Shown: positions 1-5,773, numbered from the stretch's first letter. The stretch: DNA of 7,118 bases from Hyphomicrobiales bacterium (GCA_015655535.1 JAATEW010000353.1:1-7118), one strand, 5' to 3'. Translations and numbers: made by a program. The notes: generated by a model not told the origin, from the sequence alone.

Positions 1-1
1 G

Positions 2-169
2 CACGATCCGGGCAGCCTCTTCGCCGCGCAGAGCTTCCGCATGATCAATCGCGACTTCCTCTATGTGTCGAACGCGCCGCTCACCGACGTCGAGAAGGTC
101 ATCGGCGTCTTCGACATGACCCTCGCACCCGCCGCCTCCGGCGCCAGCATCGCAACCTTGGCAAGGTGA
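2..169 (+). CDS. Polysaccharide export outer-membrane protein, C-terminal end (partial)
   Basis: The open frame enters from the left edge and stops at TGA 167-169, giving 55 residues. It begins HDPGSLFAAQSF and contains RDFLYVSNAPLTDVEKV. The pattern D-P-x-S-hydrophobic-F-x-A-Q-x-F, then R-D-x-hydrophobic-Y-V-S-N-A-P, is typical of the C-terminal part of Wza/KpsD-type export proteins as I recall the family. These are outer-membrane secretins that carry capsular polysaccharide or exopolysaccharide across the outer membrane. The residues after this motif are a low-complexity Ala/Ser tail. The next gene on the same strand starts 85 bases later and also looks like a surface-polysaccharide protein, which supports the call. 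The N-terminal signal peptide and the main export domain lie outside the window, so lipidation and length cannot be judged. Confidence 0.8.
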   Translation, partial: HDPGSLFAAQSFRMINRDFLYVSNAPLTDVEKVIGVFDMTLAPAASGASIATLAR

Positions 170-254
170 CGGGAGGAGCGAAGGAGAGAAAAATAGGCGC
201 GAAAATGATACTTGAAGCATGACGCGATCTCCCTTCCCCAGCATGAGTTGAAAT

Positions 255-2411
255 ATGTCAGACGCCGTTATCGTCTTAGGCATGCATCGAAGCGGCACCA
301 GCGCGATCGCCGGAGCTTTGATGAAACTCGGCGGCGCGCCGCCGCGGCACTTAATGACGGCCAATGATGCAAACGTGACGGGTTATTTCGAATCCCTTCC
401 GATTGTGGAGTTTCATGATGAACTCCTCGCATCCGCCGGCTCCAATTGGCATGATTGGCGGCAATTCAATCCCGCTTGGTATTCGTCTCCAGCCGCCGCG
501 AGCTATAAGGAACGGGCCAAAGAGCTGTTCCGCGCCGAGTTCGGTTTGGCGCCGCTGCCCGTTTTGAAAGATCCGCGCATCTGCCGTTTCGTGCCCTTCT
601 GGCTCGATATTTTCACTGAGATGGACGTCAAGCCGCGCGTCGTGATCCCGATCCGCTCGCCTTTGGAGGTCGCTCGATCGCTCAAGACGCGGGATGGAAT
701 GCCGCTGAGCAAGGGCTTGCTCCTATGGTTGCGCCATGTTCTCGACGCGGAATTGCAATCCCGGACCATGGCGCGCTCGATTTTCACCTGGAGCGATTTC
801 ATTTCGGATTGGCGCCGGGTCTGCGAAAAAATTTCAGGCGACACGGGCGTGGCCTGGGCCTGTCTATCCGACCGCTCGGCGCATGACATAGAGAGATTCC
901 TCAAAACGGAGCTCGTTCATAACCGGGTCAATCATGCCGAACTGATCGCGCATTCCGACGTTCACGAATGGACGATCGCCGCTTACGAAGCCCTCCTCCA
1001 ACTGGCGCATCATCCCTTCTCCAATTCCGCTGCTGAAAAATTGAACGAGATCCGGCACCTGCTCGAACAATCGAGCGCGATGTTCGGCCGGCTTCTCATT
1101 GATTATGAGATTGGCATCGAGGAGTCGCAGGCGCGCCTCGAAGCCATGCGCGGCGAGCACGAGCTGCTGCGCGGACGGCAGGCCGGAACTGAAGCCGAGC
1201 TGAGCACTGCTCAACGCGACAGCGAGCGACTGTCGGCCGAATTGCTGGCCCGCGATGAAGCGCTTATCGCGGCGGCAGTACGTCTCGCCGAGGCCGAAGC
1301 CGCGGCGGCGCGGGCCGATATTGGCCGGGCGCAATCGGAAGCCGCGCTTGCCGGGGCGAACGAAGAGAACAATGCGCTCAGGGGCCTCGTAGACGCCCGC
1401 ACCACACAGGTCTCGGCGCTTCTTGACGAAAAGGAACGGCTCGCCTTCGCGCTCGAAGCCCATCGCCGCGCGGCTGGCGAGACCATGGCACTGCTTGCCA
1501 GCCGCGGCGCGCAACTTGAACAGTTGGAAGCCACGCTCGCCACCACGCAATCGGCGCTCGACACGGCTTTGGCGCGTCACAACGAAATGGCCGCAGAGCT
1601 TGAACGCGCGCAGGCCGAGACACAAAAGCTCGATGCGCTCCATCAGGCCGCATTGGCCGAAGCCGCGAAAAAAAACGCGGCTTCGGAAGCGGCGCTTGCC
1701 TGGATAGTGGAGGAGAAAGAAACCGCTGCCGCCGCGCTCGACGCGCGCAATCGGGATCTCGAAGTAAATCTCGCCCAGATCCTGGCTGAAAAGGTGAGAC
1801 TTGCGTCTGATCGCGACGGACTATCGGCCGAGCTCACGCGTCTGCAAAGGGCTTCTGTCGGCGAGGCCGAGGCGACCGCCGCCGCGGGCACGGAGTTGCA
1901 AAGCAGATATGATGGTGATGTTCAGGCGTTGCGAAGCCAACTCGTCGATGCCGAAGCCGCGTTGGCGAAATATCGAAAGGGACGGGCTTGGACGAAAGGC
2001 CTGCCTTTGCTCGATCCCGGCCGCCGCGCTGAGCGCAGGCTTCTGCGCAGCGGCCTCTTCGACGCGCCCTGGTACAAGGCCGAATATAAGGACGCGGCCG
2101 AGAGCCGGCTTGGGCCGGTCAGGCATTATCTGGAGGACGGATATTTGCGCGGCTATAAGCCGAACCCGTTTTTCGATACGCGCTGGTATCTCCAACAATA
2201 TGAAGATGTGCGCCGGTCCGGCATGAATCCGCTCCTTCATTATATCTTGTACGGACATAAGGAAGGCCGCGACGCCGGCCCCGATTTCCATACGAGTTTT
2301 TATCTTCTAGCCCATCCGGATGTGCGCGCGGCGGGTATAAATCCGCTTGCGCATTATTTGCGCCACGGACGGGCCGAGGGCCGCGCCGCTGTCAGGCCCC
2401 AAGGAACGTAA
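255..2411 (+). CDS. Sulfotransferase-like protein with coiled coil and C-terminal polysaccharide-locus repeats
   Basis: The 718-residue protein has three parts. Residues 1 to about 230 look like a sulfotransferase family domain. The 5' phosphosulfate loop is VIVLGMHRSGTSA (5-17), LKDPR lies at 104-108, and the PAPS 3'-phosphate segment is IRSPLEVARSL (133-143). Residues about 285-575 are Ala/Glu/Arg-rich with heptad-like spacing and no prolines, so a long coiled coil. Residues 602-714 hold three copies of about 37 residues with the pattern F-D-x-x-W-Y-x-x-x-Y-x-D-V, then N-P-L-x-H-Y-hydrophobic-x-x-G, then E-G-R. Similar repeats sit on glycosyltransferases and sulfotransferases of alphaproteobacterial polysaccharide clusters. 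With the export-protein gene just upstream, the inferred job is modification, probably sulfation, of an exported polysaccharide at the cytoplasmic side of the membrane. There is no transmembrane segment or signal peptide. The ATG is the first possible start, because an in-frame TGA lies at 249-251. The ribosome site is weak. The substrate cannot be read from the sequence. Confidence 0.82.
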   Translation: MSDAVIVLGMHRSGTSAIAGALMKLGGAPPRHLMTANDANVTGYFESLPIVEFHDELLASAGSNWHDWRQFNPAWYSSPAAASYKERAKELFRAEFGLAPLPVLKDPRICRFVPFWLDIFTEMDVKPRVVIPIRSPLEVARSLKTRDGMPLSKGLLLWLRHVLDAELQSRTMARSIFTWSDFISDWRRVCEKISGDTGVAWACLSDRSAHDIERFLKTELVHNRVNHAELIAHSDVHEWTIAAYEALLQLAHHPFSNSAAEKLNEIRHLLEQSSAMFGRLLIDYEIGIEESQARLEAMRGEHELLRGRQAGTEAELSTAQRDSERLSAELLARDEALIAAAVRLAEAEAAAARADIGRAQSEAALAGANEENNALRGLVDARTTQVSALLDEKERLAFALEAHRRAAGETMALLASRGAQLEQLEATLATTQSALDTALARHNEMAAELERAQAETQKLDALHQAALAEAAKKNAASEAALAWIVEEKETAAAALDARNRDLEVNLAQILAEKVRLASDRDGLSAELTRLQRASVGEAEATAAAGTELQSRYDGDVQALRSQLVDAEAALAKYRKGRAWTKGLPLLDPGRRAERRLLRSGLFDAPWYKAEYKDAAESRLGPVRHYLEDGYLRGYKPNPFFDTRWYLQQYEDVRRSGMNPLLHYILYGHKEGRDAGPDFHTSFYLLAHPDVRAAGINPLAHYLRHGRAEGRAAVRPQGT

Positions 2412-2427
2412 TGGGTTTCAATTCGTT
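2403..2427 (+). promoter_or_regulatory. Sigma-EcfG (general stress response) promoter
   Basis: GGAAC at 2403-2407 and CGTT at 2424-2427 are separated by exactly 16 bases, matching the alphaproteobacterial sigma-EcfG consensus GGAAC-N16/17-CGTT. The -35 box overlaps the last codons of the upstream gene (stop at 2409-2411). Transcription would start near 2434, leaving a leader of about 80 bases before the secreted LprI-type gene at 2515. I looked for GGAAC/CGTT pairs elsewhere on both strands and found no second site with correct spacing. This is a sequence match only; use in the cell is inferred. Confidence 0.7.
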
Positions 2428-2433
2428 CGATGC

Positions 2434-2447
2434 TCTCAATGTTGAGA
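2434..2447. promoter_or_regulatory. Short perfect palindrome at the expected transcription start
   Basis: TCTCAA-TG-TTGAGA is a perfect 6-bp inverted repeat with a 2-base centre, lying 7 bases after the sigma-EcfG -10 box. It could be a repressor site or a tiny 5' hairpin with loop ATGT. It is short enough to be chance. Confidence 0.25.
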
Positions 2448-2514
2448 CTTGCGCTAGCCCGCATCATCCTGGCTAATGGGCAGTGAACGGCAGCTTTAGT
2501 AACGGGATTGTGGA

Positions 2515-2904
2515 ATGAAAGCGAAATGGCTTCTTGCATTTGCTCCGGTGGTTGTGGGCCTTCCAGCGTTTGGCACCGCGCATGCCGCGACTCCGCCCAT
2601 CAATTGTAAAAAAGCCTCGACGGTGATTGAAAAAACAATCTGCGAATCGCCCGAATTCGTCCCCATGGACCGCGAGATCGCGGCGCTTTACGATCGCGGA
2701 CTGGCGGAGTTTTCCGGCGATGACCGCCACAGGCTCGCACAAGGCCAACTCGCCTTTATAAAGCTGCGCAGCGGCTGCGCCTGGGCCTCGCATCACAGCG
2801 CGCATCCAGGCCCCGCCATCAACGAATGTATTCGCGACAAGATGGAGACCCGCTTGCACGCCTTGCGCAATAGCGTTGATCGCGGTGGCATCACCGGCCG
2901 ATAA
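2515..2904 (+). CDS. Secreted LprI-family (DUF1311) protein
   Basis: The 129-residue product starts with a classic Sec signal peptide: MKAKW, a hydrophobic core LLAFAPVVVGLPAFG, and a probable cleavage site after THA (residue 24). The mature part has C31, then TVIEKTIC (C43), then MDREIAALYDRGL (51-63), later C88 and C105. The order Cys, E-x-x-I-C, D-x-x-I-A-x-x-Y matches the LprI/DUF1311 domain. In this family the cysteines are expected to form disulfides, here probably two, in the periplasm or outside the cell. Mycobacterium LprI is reported as a lysozyme inhibitor, but many members have no known function, so that role should not be assumed. There is no lipobox, so this member is probably soluble. 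The gene lies about 80 bases downstream of the sigma-EcfG transcription start, suggesting expression in general stress. The ribosome site before ATG is weak (GTGGA directly upstream). Confidence 0.8.
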   Translation: MKAKWLLAFAPVVVGLPAFGTAHAATPPINCKKASTVIEKTICESPEFVPMDREIAALYDRGLAEFSGDDRHRLAQGQLAFIKLRSGCAWASHHSAHPGPAINECIRDKMETRLHALRNSVDRGGITGR

Positions 2905-2911
2905 GGGCGCG

Positions 2912-2933
2912 GGAGGGAGCCATTGCTCCCTTC
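2912..2933 (+). terminator. Stable intercistronic hairpin (possible attenuator or weak terminator)
   Basis: GGAGGGAGC (2912-2920) pairs with GCTCCCTTC (2925-2933) around the loop CATT, giving nine pairs including one G-U. It begins eight bases after the stop of the LprI-type gene. Only TT follows the stem, so it is not a strong intrinsic terminator. It may stabilise the upstream transcript or reduce read-through into the Gre-like gene. The stem also buries GGAGG and places the TTG of 2923-2925 at the loop/stem edge, which argues against TTG as a translation start. Confidence 0.5.
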
Positions 2934-2979
2934 GATCGTTGAAAGCGTATCGCCGGGCTCCGGCATTGGAAACATAAAC

Positions 2980-3528
2980 ATGAGCGTCGCATTCACGCGC
3001 GAGGAAAGCGCCGAAACGGCGGCAGAGGTCGAGCTGCCTGAGCGGGTCATCTCGCCGCATCCGAATTTCGTGACCGCTGCCGGCTTGGACCTTTTGAAGA
3101 CGGCCATGGCCACGGCTGCCGTCGCTGTCGCCGCGGCTCAGACGATCGAGGATATCAACGAACGGCGGCGTGCCGCAGCGCCTGCCGCGCGCGATCTCCG
3201 ATATTACACCGCGCGGGTTGCGAGCGCCCAAGTGAAAGCCCCGCCCGCCAAGGCCGATGTCGTGGGTTTCGGTCACGAGGTCACGTTTGAGCGCGACGAC
3301 GGACGCAGGCAAGTGTTTCGAATCGTCGGCGAGGACGAGGCCGATCCCTCCCGCGGATCGATCTCTTATGTCTCGCCGGTCGCGCGCGCATTGATGGGCA
3401 AAAGCGTCGGCGACACGGTCACGGCCAACGGCCAGGAGATAGATCACGGCGATCAGATAGAGGCCGCCGCGTGCAAAACGTTTAAAAACTTACTTTCAAT
3501 ATCGATTCAATTGCACGGCGCTTTTTAA
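2980..3528 (+). CDS. GreA/GreB-family transcription factor-like protein, probable frameshifted C-terminus
   Basis: Starting at ATG 2980 the product has 182 residues. Residues about 93-152 match the Gre C-terminal domain: VGFGHEVTF, FRIVGEDEADPSRGSISYVSP and ARALMGKSVGDTV, the part that binds RNA polymerase near the secondary channel. Residues about 27-88 (NFVTAAGLDLLK to RDLRYYTARVASAQV) align in length with the GreA helical hairpin. Where E. coli GreA has D41 and E44 at the tip, I place N60 and R63; E57, D58 and E61 lie nearby. Canonical transcript cleavage is therefore doubtful. An upstream in-frame TTG (2923) exists, but the family usually begins MS-x-AF, and that TTG sits in a hairpin. 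After GQEI (154) the 28-residue tail looks unrelated. Moving one base forward gives ITAIR then TAG (3458-3460), like a normal Gre ending. The last codons also enter AT-rich DNA that looks non-coding. Role inferred: modulating RNA polymerase, possibly under stress. Confidence 0.78.
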   Translation: MSVAFTREESAETAAEVELPERVISPHPNFVTAAGLDLLKTAMATAAVAVAAAQTIEDINERRRAAAPAARDLRYYTARVASAQVKAPPAKADVVGFGHEVTFERDDGRRQVFRIVGEDEADPSRGSISYVSPVARALMGKSVGDTVTANGQEIDHGDQIEAAACKTFKNLLSISIQLHGAF

Positions 3529-3532
3529 AGCG
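3519..3532. other. Palindrome in AT-rich spacer after the Gre-like gene
   Basis: CGCTTT-TT-AAAGCG is a perfect 6-bp inverted repeat around two bases. A third arm, CGCTCTTT at 3545-3552, could pair imperfectly with AAAGCG as an alternative. The surrounding 3475-3530 is markedly AT-rich compared with the coding DNA on both sides, as expected for a spacer. It overlaps the stop codon of the apparent Gre frame. A weak terminator or regulator site for the next gene is possible. Confidence 0.3.
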
Positions 3533-3566
3533 GCCTTGCAAATCGCTCTTTAGCTTGGCGCAGACC

Positions 3567-3572
3567 AAGGAG
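3567..3572 (+). promoter_or_regulatory. Ribosome binding site fixing the start of the SHOCT-domain gene
   Basis: AAGGAG lies six bases before ATG 3579. This sets the start there rather than at the upstream in-frame TTG at 3555. Confidence 0.8.
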
Positions 3573-3578
3573 CGTGCA

Positions 3579-3890
3579 ATGTCCGGCAATATCATCAAGC
3601 TTCACGTCGGTGGACGGTTCAAAGCGGACGAACTCCGCAAGCTTTCCAGCCTGCTCAAGCGCGGAATTTTGACGCGCACGGAGTTCGAACGGCGGAAAGG
3701 CGAGCTTTTGGGCCGATCAAGAACACACTCGATCGCATCAGCCCCGCCCTTCGAGGGTGAAGCGCGCAATGAAGACGACATGGATATTGGAGAAACGCTT
3801 ATCGCAGAGGCTTTGGCGATGCTTACGGACCCTGAAGAGACTCCAAATCCGTCTGCTGCGAATGTCGTGAGCTTTGAAAAGTGGAACTGA
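3579..3890 (+). CDS. Small SHOCT-domain protein
   Basis: The 103-residue product has no signal peptide or membrane segment. Residues about 16-44 (ADELRKLSSLLKRGI followed by LTRTEFERRKGELL) fit the SHOCT pattern L-x-x-L-x-x-L-x-x-x-G-hydrophobic-[LI]-T-x-x-E-F-x-x-x-K-x-x-L-L. This is a short helical module usually found at protein ends and thought to support oligomerisation or binding. Here it lies near the N-terminus and is followed by a polar linker and an acidic stretch, NEDDMDIGETLIAEALAML (64-82), that may form a second helix. No enzyme motif is visible. The gene sits 50 bases after the apparent stop of the Gre-like gene, or about 118 after the presumed ancestral stop, on the same strand. 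A common transcript from the sigma-EcfG promoter is possible. Its gene end converges with the minus-strand gene at 3916. Confidence 0.75.
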   Translation: MSGNIIKLHVGGRFKADELRKLSSLLKRGILTRTEFERRKGELLGRSRTHSIASAPPFEGEARNEDDMDIGETLIAEALAMLTDPEETPNPSAANVVSFEKWN

Positions 3891-3906
3891 ACGGCGCAAC
3901 TTTCGG

Positions 3907-3918
3907 GATCATGCTCTA
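3907..3918. repeat. Half of a rhizobial-type palindromic intergenic repeat
   Basis: GATCATGCTCTA is the conserved end of a palindromic element that I recall as common between genes in Hyphomicrobiales (TAGAGCATGATC on the other strand). Only one arm is present, in the 25-base gap between convergent genes, and it supplies the TAG stop of the minus-strand gene (3916-3918). CGGGA at 3904-3908 and TCCCG at 3921-3925 form a small inverted repeat around it. Confidence 0.35.
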
Positions 3919-4233
3919 ATTCCCGTTGGGCTGCCGGCTACCGCATGTGTAGCCGATAAAACATTCGGCCCTGTTCGATGATGCCACCCATGCGGACTCT
4001 GTAATTTCATCGGTCATGCAAAATCCCTGATCTCGCACGAACCGGTCAAACGTGAATTGACCCGTGCTCACGACCATCGCGCCATTCGCTTGGATCATGC
4101 CTCTGAGCGTCTCGCATGAAAGCGCGGGCGCATAAGGACGCGCCAGCGCCGGACTGCCAAACGGCAAGACCGTAAGAAGACTCATGACGAACCCCGTCCG
4201 AATGATCCTCGCGGTTTTCTCTGCAAAAGACAT
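3916..4233 (-). CDS. Small secreted Cys-containing protein, function unknown
   Basis: The 105-residue product has a basic start (MSFAEKTARIIRTG), a hydrophobic core FVMSLLTVLPFGSPALA and a probable signal peptidase site after ALA (31). The mature part, about 74 residues, has four cysteines: C40, C72, C91 and C97. Recognisable stretches are ANGAMVVSTGQFTFDRFV, GFCMTDE, AWVASSNRAECFIGYTCG. I recall similar small exported proteins in rhizobial genomes with the same order (TGxxTYDRYV, FC, AWV, C-x-IGY-x-C), with no assigned function. Two disulfides in the periplasm are likely. The start at ATG 4231-4233 has AAAGAG four bases upstream. Met17 (codon 4183-4185) is a possible shorter start that would still give a signal peptide. 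It is convergent with the SHOCT gene and separated from its minus-strand neighbour by about 360 bases, so it is probably transcribed alone. Confidence 0.72.
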   Translation of the reverse strand: MSFAEKTARIIRTGFVMSLLTVLPFGSPALARPYAPALSCETLRGMIQANGAMVVSTGQFTFDRFVRDQGFCMTDEITESAWVASSNRAECFIGYTCGSRQPNGN

Positions 4234-4360
4234 TGCACTCTTTTCGCGATCCGCTTGCGCGACTTGATCTCGCTAAAATGCGCGTTGTCCGCTCTTTTGC
4301 AATTAAGCTTTGTTTTAATGTGCCGGCGTGAAATTGAGCGATCATAGCATGCACGGCCCA

Positions 4361-4409
4361 GAGCGTTTTCGAACGAAGTGGACACCGGTTCGCGTGAAGA
4401 AAACGCGTC
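4361..4409. repeat. Palindromic intergenic repeat element
   Basis: The outer arms GAGCGTTTTC (4361-4370) and GAAAACGCGTC (4399-4409) pair apart from one extra base. The inner arms CGAAC (4370-4374) and GTTCG (4388-4392) pair around AAGTGGACACCG. The layout (GAGC-type end, AAGTGG, ACCGGTT, matching end) is that of the dispersed palindromic repeats found between genes in many Hyphomicrobiales. Such elements are thought to be non-autonomous and may affect transcript ends. No second complete copy is in this window. Confidence 0.65.
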
Positions 4410-4449
4410 AAACGAATCTTTAGACGTGGTCACCCGGCCAAACAGAGGC

Positions 4450-4481
4450 AAAAAAGCCCCGCCGGCCGGAGCCGATGGGGC
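4450..4481 (-). terminator. Intrinsic terminator for the dehydrogenase transcript
   Basis: On the minus strand GCCCCATCGGC and GCCGGCGGGGC form an 11-position stem with one A-C mismatch and one G-U pair, around the tetraloop TCCG (UNCG type, closed by C-G). Six T residues follow directly. It lies 115 bases beyond the dehydrogenase stop, facing the right way. It shares its 3' arm GGCCGGCGGGGCTTTT with the hairpin at 5960-5989. Confidence 0.85.
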
Positions 4482-4596
4482 GAGGGTTATGGGGATGTTT
4501 GCACCGGCAGGGACCGGCGGCTTGAAAGCTAAACAGCCCGCGATGAACGGCGCATGAAAGCGTCGGTCATATGTTCGGCGGACTCGCGACCAAAGA

Positions 4597-5736
4597 CTAT
4601 GCGGCCGGCTTTAAAACAACCTTCGTCCAGCCGTTTTCGCGCGCATCGAAGTGCTTATAGGCATCGGGTGCCTGCTCGAGCGAGAGCTCATGCGAAACCA
4701 GGAAAGAAGGCTTTGCCTTGCCGCTTTCGATCAGCCGGCTGAGCAGCCGATTATAGGCTTTGACCGGCGTCTGGCCGGACCCCATGCGCAGATTCTTGGA
4801 GAAGAAGGCGCCGAAATCGAAGGCGATCTGGCCGTGTTTCATGAGTGGGTCTTGGGCTTTTGGATCTTCCGGCATGAAGACTCCGACAACGCCGAGCGCG
4901 CCCGTCGCGCGCACTGAGCGCACCAGCTTGTTCATCGTGTCGTTCGGCACCTCATGGCCGCCGTGATCGTGGCATTGCCAACCAACACATTCGCAGCCGC
5001 GGTCGGCGCCTTCGCCTTTCGTGAGCTTCATCACCGTTTCGACCGGGTCTTCTTTCGTATCATCGATCGGGATCGCGCCGATCTGTTCTGCGAGTTTGAG
5101 CCGATCGGGATGACGATCTACCACCATAACGTCACCCGCGCCTTTGATAAGGGCTGAATAGGCGGCAAGAAGTCCGACGGGGCCAGCCCCATAAACCACC
5201 ACGGAGTCGCCTGTTTTGACACCTGCGAGCTCAGTCGCATGCCAGCCCGTCGGCCAAATATCGGCCAGCATGACATAATCATTTTGCTTCTCGATCGCAT
5301 CCGGTGGGAGGACGAGACAATTGAAGTCGGCGTAAGGGACCCTTAAAAGCTCAGCTTGCCCGCCATTATAGGGGCCCATTTCGGCGTAGCCATAGGCCGC
5401 GCCGGCGCTGCCCGGATTGGCGTTGAGGCACGCTTGTGTCATGCCCTGCTCGCAATTCTTGCAGAAACCGCATGCAATATTAAACGGCAGGCAGACCCAA
5501 TCGCCGACCTTCACGCGCTCGACAGCTTTGCCGACAGCGATCACTTGGCCCAGATTCTCATGACCGAGAACCTTGCCCTTTTCAACGCTAGTGCGCCCTT
5601 CGTACATATGAAGATCAGACCCGCAAATATTGGTCGTGGTGATCTTCACCAACACGTCGGTTTCCTTTTCGATCCTTGGATCTGAAACCTCGGCAATCCG
5701 TACGTCGCGCGGACCATTGTAGACCAAGCCCTTCAC
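4597..5736 (-). CDS. Glutathione-independent formaldehyde dehydrogenase family (zinc-dependent alcohol dehydrogenase)
   Basis: The 379-residue product is a complete zinc MDR enzyme. The catalytic zinc site is C38 in NICGSDLH, H59-E60 in GHE, and D159 in LADIWPTGWHA. Asp as third ligand, rather than Cys, is the arrangement in Pseudomonas putida formaldehyde dehydrogenase. The structural zinc site is C89, C92, C95 and C103. The nucleotide fold has GAGPVG (183-188), with D207 in VVDRHPDR favouring NAD over NADP. The insertion CHDHGGHEVPND (255-266) corresponds to the loop that covers NAD in the Pseudomonas enzyme. Inferred reaction: cytosolic oxidation of formaldehyde or short aldehydes/alcohols with NAD, or dismutation, without glutathione. 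Other alcohol substrates cannot be excluded. Residues such as AYGYAEMGPYNGGQAE and SGQTPVKAYNR are family hallmarks. The start is GTG 5734-5736, with AGGAG six bases upstream. Codon use is typical and the gene looks intact. A terminator lies at 4450-4481. Confidence 0.9.
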   Translation of the reverse strand: MKGLVYNGPRDVRIAEVSDPRIEKETDVLVKITTTNICGSDLHMYEGRTSVEKGKVLGHENLGQVIAVGKAVERVKVGDWVCLPFNIACGFCKNCEQGMTQACLNANPGSAGAAYGYAEMGPYNGGQAELLRVPYADFNCLVLPPDAIEKQNDYVMLADIWPTGWHATELAGVKTGDSVVVYGAGPVGLLAAYSALIKGAGDVMVVDRHPDRLKLAEQIGAIPIDDTKEDPVETVMKLTKGEGADRGCECVGWQCHDHGGHEVPNDTMNKLVRSVRATGALGVVGVFMPEDPKAQDPLMKHGQIAFDFGAFFSKNLRMGSGQTPVKAYNRLLSRLIESGKAKPSFLVSHELSLEQAPDAYKHFDARENGWTKVVLKPAA

Positions 5737-5742
5737 CGTAGA

Positions 5743-5747
5743 CTCCT
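5743..5747 (-). promoter_or_regulatory. Ribosome binding site for the dehydrogenase
   Basis: AGGAG on the minus strand lies six bases before the GTG codon at 5734-5736. It supports this non-ATG start, which also matches the usual N-terminus of the family (MKG-hydrophobic-V-Y). Confidence 0.85.
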
Positions 5748-5773
5748 GTGGCTGTATGTGAAACGGCGCATCT

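Larger units (their letters stand above)
4234..4596. other. Intergenic region between secreted protein and dehydrogenase genes
   Basis: This 363-base stretch has no credible gene. It holds the upstream region of the minus-strand secreted protein, one palindromic repeat (4361-4409) and the minus-strand terminator (4450-4481). The part between the terminator and the dehydrogenase stop (4482-4596) would be the 3' untranslated region of the dehydrogenase transcript. It contains only a 13-codon minus-strand ATG frame (4529-4570), which I do not consider a gene. Confidence 0.6.

Noticed and set aside
864..1643. 259-codon minus-strand open frame opposite the coiled coil
   Set aside because: It is antisense to the Ala/Glu-rich coiled-coil region, where GC-rich third positions suppress stops on the other strand. 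It has no domain and no ribosome site.
2923..2979. TTG start with GGAGG six bases upstream for the Gre-like gene
   Set aside because: The site is buried in a nine-pair hairpin and the extra 19 residues do not look like the family. The MS-x-AF start at 2980 does.
2473..3447. 324-codon minus-strand open frame
   Set aside because: It runs opposite the LprI-type and Gre-like genes, both of which have clear family motifs. Its residues are Arg/Gly/His-rich in the way of a shadow frame.
4529..4570. 13-codon minus-strand ATG frame just after the dehydrogenase stop
   Set aside because: It is too short, with no ribosome site or recognisable precursor-peptide motif.
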